DNA from: Stenopsyche tienmushanensis | Taxonomy: Eukaryota > Arthropoda > Insecta > Trichoptera > Stenopsychidae | Length of the DNA stretch: 64,000 bases | Assembly: GCA_008973525.1 (NCBI GenBank) | Contig: WACJ01000513.1 | Span: 1,612,001-1,676,000, forward strand | Direction: 5' to 3' | Part shown: positions 1-11,071 of the stretch, piece by piece | Layout: each line of letters begins with the position of its first letter | Position numbering within the stretch: the first letter of the stretch is position 1 | Position numbers and translations under genes: made by a program | Notes under the pieces: model-generated | What the model saw: only the letters and a program-made list of their open reading frames with translations | Databases searched by the model: none | Told to the model about the DNA's origin: nothing

Positions 1-143
1 ATATATTGAGCTCCGCTGGCTTATAATGCGCTTTGGTAAATAATTATAGGTCTGGCAGCACGAGCGAGCATTCGCCGAGAGATGATTCAGGAAGTAAGAA
101 AACCGTCGAGATAACTGGATTTTGTGTCCGACAAATAGGAACT

Positions 144-179
144 CTCCTCTGTAAAATTTTGGCAAATTTTACAGGGGAG
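144..179. repeat. Perfectly placed short hairpin
   Basis: A 16-base arm beginning CTCCTCTGTAAAATTT pairs with 164-179 across a TGGC loop with one mismatch. Its function is unknown. Confidence 0.5.
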
Positions 180-921
180 GGGGGTTAATTTTGCACGTCG
201 AACCGGAGGCATCGCCCCGGGGCCGATTTTCGATGACTTGATTAGCTGGTCTAGTATGTAAATAGTCACAGCTAGGTCGTATCTTGGATGCAATTGATGA
301 TTGAATGGAGGCTGTGGCGCCAGGTACCGCCGGCGACCTTGAAATTGCAGCAGGTAGCAACATCACAAAGAACACATGCATTATTGTAACTGGTCAAGTG
401 CCGGCTAATAAATGACGTTCTAGACCAGAAACGATTCAATGCGTCAGCGAGATGTTTAATACCTGCGTACAAAAAATAAAAATATCGCTCTAGCTGTGAC
501 CCTAATATTAGTAGATGCCCTAGTGTTCCCGATTTCCAGTTATATTGCGTCTCACCACTTTTTTGTACAATTAAAGCTTTCGTGGTGTTCTGGTGCTAAC
601 ACTCGGCTCGCGATGGGGCTATCGATTAATACGCTGTTAATTTATCTCAGGACTATAGGGGGATTCTTAAAAAGACACTAGGACATTCTAAATATTAATA
701 TTTGATCAAATAAATCATAATAATGACGATTCGTGTGCGGCAGGTACACAAGCTTCAAAACTTGAGTATCTCAATGCATCGACCAGAATGGAAGCGACAT
801 TAACACATTGACGGACACAGCAGTGATATGCAGTGCTGACGAATGCAGGTAAAACGCCTGATTAGTCTGTGCATACCGATCTTATCACACACAACATCGA
901 TGAAACACATCGAAACATTTT

Positions 922-970
922 CAGTCGGATTACTACCTTTTTAGATCGTTAGAGCATAAGTTAAGACGTA
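922..970 (+). mobile_element. Mariner transposase C-terminal fragment
   Basis: A short reading SDYYLFRSLEHKLRR matches the SDYFLFxxLKxxL block after the third catalytic Asp of mariner. A closely related fragment lies at 63,565-63,610. Confidence 0.55.
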
Positions 971-1679
971 AATTTATGATGAATCTCCTTCTCAGTGCCA
1001 TTGATAGATAATCAATGTCATTGATTCAAAACGATACGAAGGAATGATAATTGTGTTTTTTAAATCCACGTTTACGTTCATTAAGTGCATCGACAATTGG
1101 CGTCTTAGAAGTGTCCACCAAAGCGTTAATAATATAATTTTTAAAACACAATAAATTTAAATGTCTCTCTGAAAAATTGCCATGTTGCTTTAACAACATA
1201 GCAACTATAACCTAACCAATTTTAGGCGTCCCTATTGAAAGATTAAGTTGCTGTACTTCAGTAATGAGCAACGATTTCGATATGAAAAAAATATAAAATG
1301 TGCTTAAAATATGTACAAATATGTGATAAAAATTTCGTAGTTGTACGTTTATTTGGTTCGCCAGAAAAAAATCCCAAAGAAAGTGTCATAAGAGTGCCTT
1401 CACGCCTTAAAAATACCCTATACACATTCAATATCAAGTTATTTTAATAGGAGAAAATAGTGAGTTCTTCTCACAAACTAATTAAGAGGAGCATCAGAGA
1501 TGTGTATGTATCAAACAGGGCGATCAGGGATAGGCACCCGATCGTCGCTTTGGCTACCACTGGTCTAAAGTTGTGCGCGGAACAGCCGATCATAGGAAAA
1601 AAAATAAGAAACTGTGCACAAGACGTTACCATAATCTTCAAAAGCACGTAGCTTTTTCTTTATAAATATATATAATGTA

Positions 1680-1942
1680 GAGAGAGAGATCTGACTGCAG
1701 GAGGGACGACCTCCCGCAGCCAAGGCTAACCGACGACTCCTCCGACGACTCAACCAACAACGGTGAACTCGCAAGAAGCGATCCGTCGGTATGCAGGTGC
1801 AATGTCTCCACAGGGCCACAAGAGATGGCGCTGTTAAAATAACATATTACATCTGAAGAGAGACGGAAGATGTCGCTGTTAATCTGGCGAATTAAATCTG
1901 CTCAGTTTAACAGCTCTTCTATTTGGGGATGATAAATTGTTG
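1680..1942 (-). repeat. Family A LTR-like repeat, partial copy 1
   Basis: Shares the GA-rich run, CTGCAGGAGGGACGACCTCC, the GCAAGAAGCGATC block and AGAGATGGCGCTGTTAAAAT with the copies at 16.3, 24.1, 48.1 and 59.3 kb. It belongs to the longer subtype with an extra segment GGCGAATTAAATCTGCTCAG. Confidence 0.75.
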
Positions 1943-2003
1943 TTTCATCCAACCATATCTTTATTGCTATGAAAAATTGCGACTGATTGAAACAACGCTG
2001 TTT

Positions 2004-2170
2004 TTATTCTATTGTGAGCAAACGCGGTACCCATCTTGGGCATAGCTTTCTTATGTCAAAATGCGATGTACAGCACTTTTTGAGATGCCTACCATACCTG
2101 CTAGTAAAAGACAGTCCCCTGGATGTTTCAATATTTAACTGTTGTGAACGACAGCAGGCTCCCCCAGAGT
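2004..2170 (-). mobile_element. Mariner transposase fragment (helix-turn-helix end)
   Basis: Reads FDIRKLCPRWVPRLLTIE, the conserved RKLCARWVPRLL block after the DNA-binding domain of irritans-type mariners. The open frame runs on to 2,444, but beyond about 2,170 it has no mariner similarity. Confidence 0.65.
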
Positions 2171-2924
2171 AGAATCTCAACTCTGCTTTGATATTAGTTG
2201 AACTGAGATCAACAAATACTTGAGCCTTATAAGGTAGATACTTCCTACGATACTTTCCAGCGTACAAAGTCCTCGCTGTATTTTCTGTCGAGATTGGATC
2301 GTAGGTAGAAATGCTGGAAATAGATAGGTTTGGGGTCATGGTTTTTGATAAAAATGGCATCGGACATCGGGACGAAGAGCGCACGCAACATTGTAAAATG
2401 CGAGGCGGTCGCCCGGGGCTAACGAAGACGGTCGATTTAAACATGTTTTTATGTTGAATAGCTTCGGGCTAAAATAAAATCATGAGCATCTGTCGCCGCC
2501 AACCTCGCGGACGGGCCCCAAACCCGCTTTTGCCGACCGACTGCTTCGACCTACAACGGAAGAGCGCTCCGACTTCCGACATCCTGGAAAAGTTCAACCT
2601 GCCCACATCGCCGTCGGACGCAATCGACGTAGAAAAACCCGCCCGGGAAGCCTTTGTCTGCTCCAGGAACTAATCAAGATCGTCGCCGAGATAGCAGATC
2701 CCGCTTTGCTCCCACGCACACCCATCGATGGATGTCTAATCCCATCTGACAGGGAGCGCTCACGCTTAAGCATCGTTTTTATTGATCAACTCATTCGGCT
2801 AGAAACAGGACCGAATACTGCTGTGATGTTATCATACAAATCCAGATTTATAAAATGAGCAAGATCGCCAATTACGATATTAAAAATGGGCAATTTCAAT
2901 ATATATTGGAAATATGTATTCGCA

Positions 2925-3240
2925 CATTGACTTCTCTGGACGCGCTAACAAGTTAGAAATTTCACGAACATCTTTAGATAATCATCTGTTAAAATTGGGC
3001 TACATCAATCGTTCAGATGTGTGGCTTCCTCATGAATTTACTGACTCAAATAAACTTCAGCGTATTTCAACATGCGATCTTCTTCTCCAATGACATAATA
3101 GTCAACATTTTTTGAAGAGACTTGTCACTGGAGATGAAAGTTGGATACTCTATGAGAATATTCAACACAAACGGTCTCGGATCAATGGTACAGAAGCTTT
3201 AACTGTAGCTAAACCTGGCCTACATCCAAAAAAAGGGGGT
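2925..3240 (+). mobile_element. Mariner transposase fragment, copy of the 55.6-kb element
   Basis: Reads KLGYINRSDVWLPHEFTDSN, then FLKRLVTGDESWILYENIQ and TVAKPGLHPKK with internal stops. WxPHEL and VTGDExW are mariner hallmarks. The DNA is nearly colinear with 55,560-55,860. Confidence 0.82.
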
Positions 3241-3313
3241 AGTTTATTATGAGCTACATCAGCAAAGTGAAACGATCGATTCAATAAAATATTGTTTCCA
3301 ACTAGACAATCTA

Positions 3314-3547
3314 ATGGATGCATTAAAATTAAATCCAATTAAACAGTCCCTTGACAACAGTCCTTTGAATCATAGCAGGCCAAATATGGAATACAGGCAT
3401 GTGAGCCTAATTAATAAAATCAATGAAGAGGATGGCGAAATCCGTGTCACATTTATAAAGCGCTATGATAATAAAATCCAAACATTTAGATTCGATCAAG
3501 GCAATGTAGCTGTTGTTGAAATAGACTCCCTAATCCAAATATACTGA
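3314..3547 (+). pseudogene. Unrecognised 77-codon open frame, repeated at 58.6 kb
   Basis: Acidic and basic mix ending KRYDNKIQTFRFDQGNVAVV...IQIY before a stop. The part around HSRPNMEYRHVSLINK recurs as HNRPNMEYKYV at about 58,590-58,690 in matching DNA, so this is a repeated and once-coding sequence. It lies just after a mariner fragment but is not mariner-like. Confidence 0.4.
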
Positions 3548-4423
3548 GATATAGATTCAATGCACTTAAATGTTCTTCAAATTTGTGTGATATTACGCTG
3601 AGAATTCAGAGTTTGAATTTGCTATGGCTTTTATAATGCTTGGGCGTCTGAAATTGGAACAAATCCACTGGGAATTGATCCCCTGGTCGGCTTGAACGCT
3701 ATGACGATGATCAAATTATTGAGCGACGTCCTGTGTTTGTCGGCGGAGAGATACATCTGTAAAATAAATAGTGGGAGAAAGGGCGCCAAGTCCTCGGCGA
3801 CCTTCAAAGTTGAATTAAATAAAAGTAAAGCATGCAAAGGGGGAGTGAAACTCGTTAAATGTAATTCTCGGAGGTCGCCCGGGGCGCCCTCCGGGCCATG
3901 TGCCTAATTCGATACATTCTAACGCTCCGGACCGTCACAAACACACGTAAATTCGAAATGTGTGCCGTCGTCGCTCTGAACAATTTCAAAATCGTTCGCC
4001 GGGGGGCGACTTTCGGGCCCGGGGCGCAGTCGTCGGAGAGCGCTCGCCCCCCAACTCTGCCCAACTTCAAACACATTTCGAAGAACTCGCAGGATGCGCC
4101 GACTCCCGACCTTTCCCCGCAGTCTCCCAATGCTTCTTCATACCGTCTGAATATTGAATAATATGTATTTTAAACCTTAGAGTGCTAAACGACGATATAT
4201 CGTCGATTATAAAACTAACTGAGGACTGCAACCAACGATCGCTATTGGCTCATTGATAACTCGAAAATGCTAAAATATAATACGAGGAATGCGTCAAAGT
4301 ATCAAACAAACTAACTATCGTCAAAATAGCAACCAAATGGGTTATTGAAGTGTACTAATATATCCAGTCTATGGGCTTTAAAATTTTGCTTTTTTTAAAA
4401 ACCATGTAAAATACAATACAATC

Positions 4424-4688
4424 AATATCAACGTAAGACAATCTTCAATTCGAGACAGTCAATTGTAAATAAGCGCTGTTGATAGCATACAAGACTACGT
4501 CATTTCTTTATATAAAAATCGATTCGTTTGCTCCTGTTTTAAAAGGAAATGATAATTGGACAAATACTCATTCCACAAGCAGCGACGAATAGGAAGCAAT
4601 TAAGTAAATTAACGCTGTCGATAGCACAAAATATTCGGAATAGTGGAGGGAGGGGGTCCCAGGTCCTGGGATAGTACTCCTTTAGGGG
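4424..4688 (+). repeat. Family G TTAA-type repeat, copy 1
   Basis: Colinear with 15,690-15,973. It contains GTAAGACAATCTTC, GCTGTTGATAGCATAC, the palindrome TCCCAGGTCCTGGGA, and an end CCTTTAGGGG followed by TCAA, a decayed TTAA. The CCCC/TTAA end resembles piggyBac-type termini. Confidence 0.65.
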
Positions 4689-4885
4689 TCAATCTGTCGA
4701 TCGTATTGATATCCCTACCACACACACACGAGTTATATAAAAAGTGACCACCTTGTTTAATCGTTTGAGTGCAAAGCAGCATTATGCCGGCACAAATCTG
4801 CAATAAAATAAAGACAGCAATATTTTCGACCGATTGTAAAATTTAAAGAACCCATCCGATCAGTCTTCTTGGGATAACTTCGTTT

Positions 4886-5332
4886 TGTAATGGCGTTTGA
4901 TCGCGAGGCACTCATTCGTCGTATCAGCGATCCGAAAAGCGGACCAGTTGGACCCATAGACCTTGTTAGCTCGCGCACTTACAGTCGACGGTCATCCAAT
5001 ACTATTTTGTGGATTTTCTTCATCATTTCTGTGATGGTTACCTCATTTGGTCGACTACTGCGCTGTTCGTGTTGGCAGCTTGTGCAACCTCGTATAACCT
5101 TTACTTTACCATGATGTATTTACTACAACTCTAATAATGGGAATATTGATATGAAATATAATAGATAGGGGGTTAATAATTTCATATGGTGTAACAAATA
5201 CATATCATGGTATTATTAGTATTCTATACGTTAGGTCGGGTACTTTTCGGATTATTCTTTATAATAATATTTAATATATTACTTTTATAATAGTATTATA
5301 CAAGTTTAATACTTGCCACGGGCGTTTCATAT
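4886..5332 (+). repeat. Composite family H/I element with a family C insert
   Basis: The left part (GATCGCGAGGCACTCATTCG...) recurs at 17.65, 18.38 and 57.1 kb. The right end (TTGCCACGGGCG...GTTACGGC) is the inverted counterpart of 56,887-56,925. The middle (ATGATGTATTTACTAC...ATATGAAATATAATAGATA) is family C, also at 47.5, 51.6 and 52.6 kb. The GCCGTAAC end suggests a hAT relative. Confidence 0.55.
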
Positions 5333-6027
5333 CCTCGTTACGGCTTTGTTAATATTAATATAAACATGCATCGGAAATATATTTTAAATGACTTCAAATG
5401 CATATTACTCCATATCATAAATGTTTTGTGGGAATACCATGAAAATACCATTTTATTTCATTTTGAGAGAAAGCTTAATACAACGTCAAACTAAACTAGT
5501 GCTAGTGGCATAATTCGTTTGGGAATAAAGTAATTTTATTGGATTGACTAACCGATAATCGAATTCCGGATGGGCAGTTGGACATAACCGACCTGATGCT
5601 GCTCTTCCGAAAGAACGAACACTGCACATAACGTTCTAACACTAATTCAATGCCCGTTTTCAAATCACGCCTGATGTCAGCAGCACGCTGTTACCCTTTT
5701 AAATCAAATAATATTCAATTAGAACCGTCTGCTAATTAATCCCGTAATCAATTAGGCGTCTATATAGCGATTTAAATGCTCGATTCTTATTATTAACCAG
5801 TATTTAACGGTTATAACGAGCGATTAGCTCCGAGCGATATCACGCTCGTTTTGCATAATTTCGCTAGTCATTCATAGGCTCCGATCAATTGCGATTTATT
5901 TATATTTTCTGATGGATGAAACACTCAAATATCGGGCTACGGAATGAAATCAAACTTTTGATGAAAAATAAAATGAGGCGATCTTTTAAAGATAAACGTA
6001 TGCAACGATCAAAAACTGCGGCTTCCG

Positions 6028-6270
6028 TTGTGCGCGTCCGAAATTTATGCCCGGGACGAAAAGGGCACGGGAATTCAGGCAAAAAACGAGCTTCCTCCGA
6101 AAAAATGGCAAGACAATAAAGAGGAGGAAGCTATTATCGTCACGCTCGGGTCGAGCGGCGAGGTGCGTTATTCGGTAGCCGATTTTGATGAATCACCTGT
6201 CCAACCTGAATACGTGCAGGCCTATTCAAATCTCGCCGTTGTAAATCTGATTTATTTTTCTATTAAATAG
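6028..6270 (+). pseudogene. Unrecognised coding-like frame
   Basis: Open frame with a convincing composition (ARDEKGTGIQAKNELPPKKW, then AIIVTLGSSGEVRYSVADFD) ending at a TAG. There is no start of note and no recognised domain. It is GC-richer than its flanks. It may be part of a transposon protein. Confidence 0.35.
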
Positions 6271-7077
6271 TGAATATTGGCCGACTTTCATCAAGCCAAA
6301 AGGGATCTTGTTTGCAACCCTTGGCGCCGTCGGGCCTAGCCTGAAGCGCCCACGCCTCGGGGCCATGGTTTCATTTGCTTGACTTTCGCTCCAATTAACT
6401 TTCCCCTGCAAAAACGACCAAATTTCAAAGAGAGAATTTGATGTAGAGCCCGTTTTATTGTTTATAGCTTGCCCTTTTAATCGATGAAATATAGATGTAT
6501 CTGCACTTGATCCAACTCTATTCGTCCAATATCACGTGCAAGACAAAATGTACATATTCAATCAACCCAGGACGATTAAATGTCTATATATCATAGCCTA
6601 ACTATAATATATAAAGGGTCATTCAAATTTTACCCTTGGATGTTTACTCGAGTTGCTGACATGTCTATGGTTGAAACTACACCATTTTCTACAAAATTTC
6701 TTATATTGTTTTTAAAAAAACGTCACTCGTAAACATTGTACACTCAAATCCATTTGTGCGATTTCGAAGTTATGCGGGTTTTTTTTAAAGCATTTTCTAT
6801 TTTAAAAAAAGGGTACGTATCAAGATATTTTAGATAAAATAGGAAACAAATCATCAACACTAGCCAAAATTTGGGGAAAAAAATTATAATTTGAGACTGT
6901 GTAAATCATATTGCACCTGCTATCGCTGATTATACGATCAAGACCTTTATATTTTCTATTTTAGAATTTTGAAAACATTGTTTTGGTTTTTTTAAAAATA
7001 CATTATCCAAAGGAATTTCCAAAATTCCAAAGTACTTACGGCAACTTGGCCGGTCCTACCATGATGAAATCTCTTAA

Positions 7078-7987
7078 GGCGTCTTCTCACTTTACAAATT
7101 TAAAAAAATCGATTTTTATTTTATTTTAAATTTTGAAAGTACATATCTTCAAAAATGTTATATCGAAATTTCATAAAGATCGAACGAGTGTAACTACATT
7201 TTTAGGCGACCGTTAGGTGACTATCTGAGAGCACTATGATCTTTAGACTCATGGTGCAAGTACAAGAAAGGTGTGAAAAACAATCAGATAGAAACTTTTA
7301 AACATCCTTCTGCTCTAGCTGAAGATGTTCACGAGGTTTTGAAACCGATTTATGAAGATCTTCGGAGGAAATACCCAAAATAACAACGAGTGTTTCAACA
7401 GCTGTGTCTGGGCAATTTTTCTGCAACCAAAACTTTAAACGCGTTTATCTCAAAACAAGGTTTTACGGTGGCTTGTTGATGAAATTTCGGAAACTATCCG
7501 GCAGATTGTCATGAAATTTGAATGACATATTCTTCATAGTTATGGCTATAGCGCATATCATCAGATTTTTGAAATTTTGATTTTAAGTAATTTTTTTTTA
7601 CAAAAAACTGCAAAAAAAAACGCGTTTTTTTTTTACTTTTTCGAAAAACGTGCGCCATTTTGTTATTTTCGCAAATATCAAAAATCTGATAATATGCGCT
7701 ATAGCCACTGATATACTGAATCTAAAACTGTTTTATTTTTTTGTTTCAAATGACCCATCTCGGAGATACCACCAACAAGCCACGAACATAACATTTCTAC
7801 GCGGGTTTTTCGATGATACTGTTTTATTATAATAATTGTTCAAACAAAAAATTATATTTTTTTTCATGTACTTGAAAGATGTGTTTATTACATAAGATCC
7901 ATTTTATCTCATAATTTTTAGCGAAAATCCTCAAAAAAAAATCGTGAAAATAGCCTATTTTTTAGGCGCCTAAAGTGAGAAGACGCC
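7078..7987 (+). mobile_element. TTAA-flanked DNA transposon with 17-bp TIRs and transposase remnant
   Basis: Perfect terminal repeats GGCGTCTTCTCACTTTA and its inverse, with TTAA at 7,074-7,077 and 7,988-7,991. The related repeat at 11,440-11,480 lacks the insert, giving an empty site. Inside, 7,243-7,430 encodes a degenerate transposase-like piece: LDSWCKYKKGVKN, FKHPSALAEDVHEVLKPIYE, then in another frame NNECFNSCVWAIF. That layout (SWCKxxK, NESxNxxVW) fits a transposase-like family often called Kolobok-type; the name is from memory and should be tested. The 910-bp length makes it non-autonomous. Confidence 0.82.
7440..7830. repeat. Large imperfect palindrome inside the TTAA element
   Basis: GGCTATAGCGCATATCATCA (near 7,545) is mirrored by an inverted copy near 7,677-7,706. 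Further out, GGCTTGTTGATGA pairs with an ACCAACAAGCC stretch near 7,770. The centre near 7,620 is poly-T and poly-A rich. Confidence 0.7.
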
Positions 7988-8469
7988 TTAACGCGTTTTT
8001 ATCGAAACTACTTTTTTTCAACACGGTTGACATCATATCTCAAGTTTTAATTAATGAATTTACTTCAAACTGGGTGCGAATCTTTTCTATACAATTTTCT
8101 ATTGTTTCTACCAGATTTATGTCAAAATTCATTTTATAACTATTATAAAAAAATTAAAACCGTGACAAAATAAGGCCAAAAAATGACTTTACTGATTTTT
8201 TTTAAATAGTCACCATTTTGTGATTTATTTATTTTTTGAGTTAGAGACTATAATGACATCCTTACTAATTATGAATTATATTGTTGGAAAGAGAAAATCT
8301 ACACAGAACAATGATGACATTGACACTGGGTATACTATTTCTTCATCATGTCATGTCGAAAATTGCATCGAAAATTATCAGATATCAGACATCCTTAAAA
8401 TTTTACCAATGATGCAAGATGTCCTTTAAATGATGCCAAAAATGTTGTTTTTTAATTGCCTTATTTTTT

Positions 8470-8610
8470 TTTATTAACTTTTTTTGTGCGATTTTGAATG
8501 CATTTCAAAGATATGCGGTTTTTAAAATCCATGCATCTTCACTTTTTCTATGTAAGTCATAGCTTTTTTTGTGCGATTTTCCGCGGAACGCATCTACCGC
8601 ACAAAAAAAG
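8470..8610. repeat. Family F repeat (TTTTTTGTGCGATTTT type), copy
   Basis: TTTTTTGTGCGATTTT and ATATGCGGTTTTTAAA recur here, at 6,745-6,800, 27,775-27,905 and in several copies at 62.7-63.5 kb. It is unclassified and probably the ends of a DNA element. Confidence 0.5.
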
Positions 8611-8997
8611 GTTTAAGTGTACAATATTCAATTCATGCGATCATGAACCGATGTACTGAACTTTATTATCTCACAGTCCGAATAAAAATAAACGTTATCG
8701 TAAATATCTGGTTGATATTGAAGTTCCTAAGGATACTGTCGCCTGTTAGGGGGGCTACCGAAGTGGATATACATCCCTATTGTCTTCCATATTTAATCAT
8801 GTTAGTAAATTCCAAAAAACTCCAAAAGCTTATGCACAATACCACTGGTTCCCATCGGATGATCTACATTCCCGGGGGTACGTTTAAGGCAAATTTGGAG
8901 GCGTTTAAGGTAAATTTGGGGGGCGTTAATGTCCAACTGCTGCCCCCCTGGGCAATACTCGTGAGATCGCGCTCAAATGTTTGATGAATACAAGGAT

Positions 8998-9200
8998 CAT
9001 CTAGAAAGTAAGGTTACAAAGGTGCCTGATGCCATTTTATTCAGATACAGTAAAATCTTCCGATGGAGAAGTCGTCGCGCGCTTTATGCAAAAAAATGAC
9101 GTGTTCTTGTATGCTATCAACAGTGTTTGTTTACAACTGACTCTGCCTCGAATTGAAGACTGTCTTACGCTGATTAGGAGCTGACAGAAAGTAATCGGTG
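8998..9200. repeat. Mariner end fragment next to inverted family G fragment
   Basis: 9,040-9,090 (AAATCTTCCGATGGAGAAGTCGTC) matches the start region of the mariners at 44,995 and 59,757. 9,095-9,175 is the inverted family G block (TATGCTATCAACAGTGTTTG, GAATTGAAGACTGTCTTACG). Confidence 0.5.
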
Positions 9201-10039
9201 TAAAGCGATTATGACATCAACGACTTCATCGATTTTAAATTTGCTCACCAACGAAAAGGTTAAAATCATCGAAAGCATAAATTTTGTAATACATAAATTG
9301 CACGGAATTTTGTTCTCATACTTGACGTTTTTTGAAAACAGAGATGTTTCGTTAAGAGAGCATTTGATTTGGATTGAAATATAAGAACTCTATAACTTTG
9401 CAAATAGTTCTTCTGTGGAAACGAACGATGATTATATTTTGGTATTTTGCCAGCATTTGGAAGCACTTGCAGATGATTGTATAAATAGATTTCAGGATGT
9501 CATGAATATGTTCATTCCAGATTAGTTCTTGGAACTTTACTCATGCCTACAAACGCCAAAATTATCAATGCGAGATATCAAGAATTTTGGCTTCGAACGA
9601 GAATTCCAATATTATGTCGATACATCAAATTCAGCCCTCGCATTTATTATATTTTTCTAGTCTCTTGATAATTCGTCAGGTACGTATTTTCATTATTTAT
9701 GCATTTACGGAACGGACCGGCCCGCGGGCCGTATGCCAAAAATACATGCCGTTTTGGATGAATAATATCCTCTTATTCCCAATTTATTACAATTTGCCAT
9801 CTGGTTAATAGTTTTTGAATTCCCCTGCTGTAGAAATTCTTCAATGTTGAAGCAAACGTGTCAAAATGCATTCATCGAATGGCTAAAGATCAAATTAATG
9901 CCAGGGATGATATACTGAAATATATTTAAATCGGTTTAAGTAAATATAACCCAAAATGAATGATTCGTGTCTATAATTTTGAATAGCAACATTTCGAGCC
10001 CGATCGATTGGGGTCGTCGTATTCAAATATTAAACATCG

Positions 10040-10408
10040 TCAACACTTGAATATCTCATTATGCGAGCCAAAATTCAGAGACGAAATGAACAGAATCGTC
10101 CCCTGATCGACATTATTGGCAAAGTTGGCGAATGTGTCACGAAAAGTAGCCATATTACCGCTGTGCAAACTAATTTCGTGCGAGATACATACTGCATCAT
10201 CACATTTCAGACAAGTAGATCCTAGCATAATAATTTGCTCGGGGATCACAATTTCATGATCGTTTGAATGGATCGCGTTTATCCACTGTGCAGAAAAGGC
10301 GCATTTCCATTGGAAAAGTTTGCGACGATCGGAAAATGCGAACACCCCGAGCGTTGCCCGCGGGCTCATCCCCGGACATTCACGAATAAAATGCGAAACA
10401 ATCCACAA
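10040..10408 (-). pseudogene. Unrecognised 122-codon open frame, possible exon or remnant
   Basis: Continuous frame with balanced composition and a Cys cluster (GSTCLKCDDAVC) followed by HEISLHSGNMATFRDTFANF. There is no upstream ATG near the left edge, so it would be an exon or a truncated gene. I recognise no family. The frame is longer than most of its neighbours in this AT-rich DNA. Confidence 0.35.
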
Positions 10409-10461
10409 TACTATTTTGGGTTGTCGCTTTTAAAATGAGATGAATTCGACTGTCTGATGAA

Positions 10462-10655
10462 GCTGTGCGTTGTGTAATATATAATAAAATAGACGCGGGC
10501 GCACACACCCACAATAGAGGCAGCGCAGCGCATGCGCGTAGCGCGTCTATGATATATACGATGAATACGAACACACTATGAACGATTTTCCCTCTAATTG
10601 TCGATGGTCAGAGTTTCACTTTTCGTGACGTTCGAGCTGATTTACCCCGCTACGC
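10462..10655 (+). repeat. Family B short interspersed repeat, copy 1
   Basis: Contains TGTGTAATATATAATAAAAT at the left, GCGCATGCGCGTAGCG in the middle and GTTTCACTTTTCGTGACGTT at the right, shared with copies at 20.1, 20.35, 22.7, 23.9, 25.05, 48.7, 51.9 and 54.0 kb. Confidence 0.75.
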
Positions 10656-11071
10656 TTATGCTTAAATTTCGCTTCAAAATACACAGCGCACGGTGAGGGA
10701 TGATATTTAAGATCGTTTATTCCAAACGCACGATTTGTTCATCGTATGCCGAAAAAATCGTGCAAGCCTCGTAAATCCGCCGTTGTTAATATGGCATTAA
10801 AACGTGTTGCATCAACATGCGTATAGGTCATTTATGACTGTTTTTATGGCTTCAATGAAGTACGTCTTTGTTCTTTGTGCAAGAATTACCTTTTAATGTT
10901 AACGCCGCTATAAACAATTCCGGACATTCGGGTGCCGCACGAACTACTCTCGGTTAGCTAATACCAAATTCGAACAAACAGCATTCGTTTCATCGACATT
11001 TGAACGAATTGCAGCGGAAGATTTTTGTGTATGTATGGAACAAATATTATAAGATCAACCGCTTAATACTA

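Larger units (their letters stand above)
6611..8440. mobile_element. Family E/F host repeat interrupted by a TTAA element
   Basis: The left end TATAAAGGGTCATTCAAATT resembles the Tc1-type end at 42,190. The part after 7,992 (CGAAACTACTTTTTTCAACA, then GTTTCTACCA and a block near CACCATTTT) is repeated at 11,455-11,720 and inverted at 23,150-23,480. The 910-bp element at 7,078-7,987 sits inside. There is no intact coding region. Confidence 0.6.

Noticed and set aside
2171..2444. Upstream part of a 146-codon minus-strand frame
   Set aside because: Only the last stretch (to about 2,170) matches mariner; the rest shows no similarity and is likely chance.
8571..8984. 137-codon open frame on the plus strand
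   Set aside because: Begins inside a family F repeat, has mixed low-quality composition and no domain or splice context.
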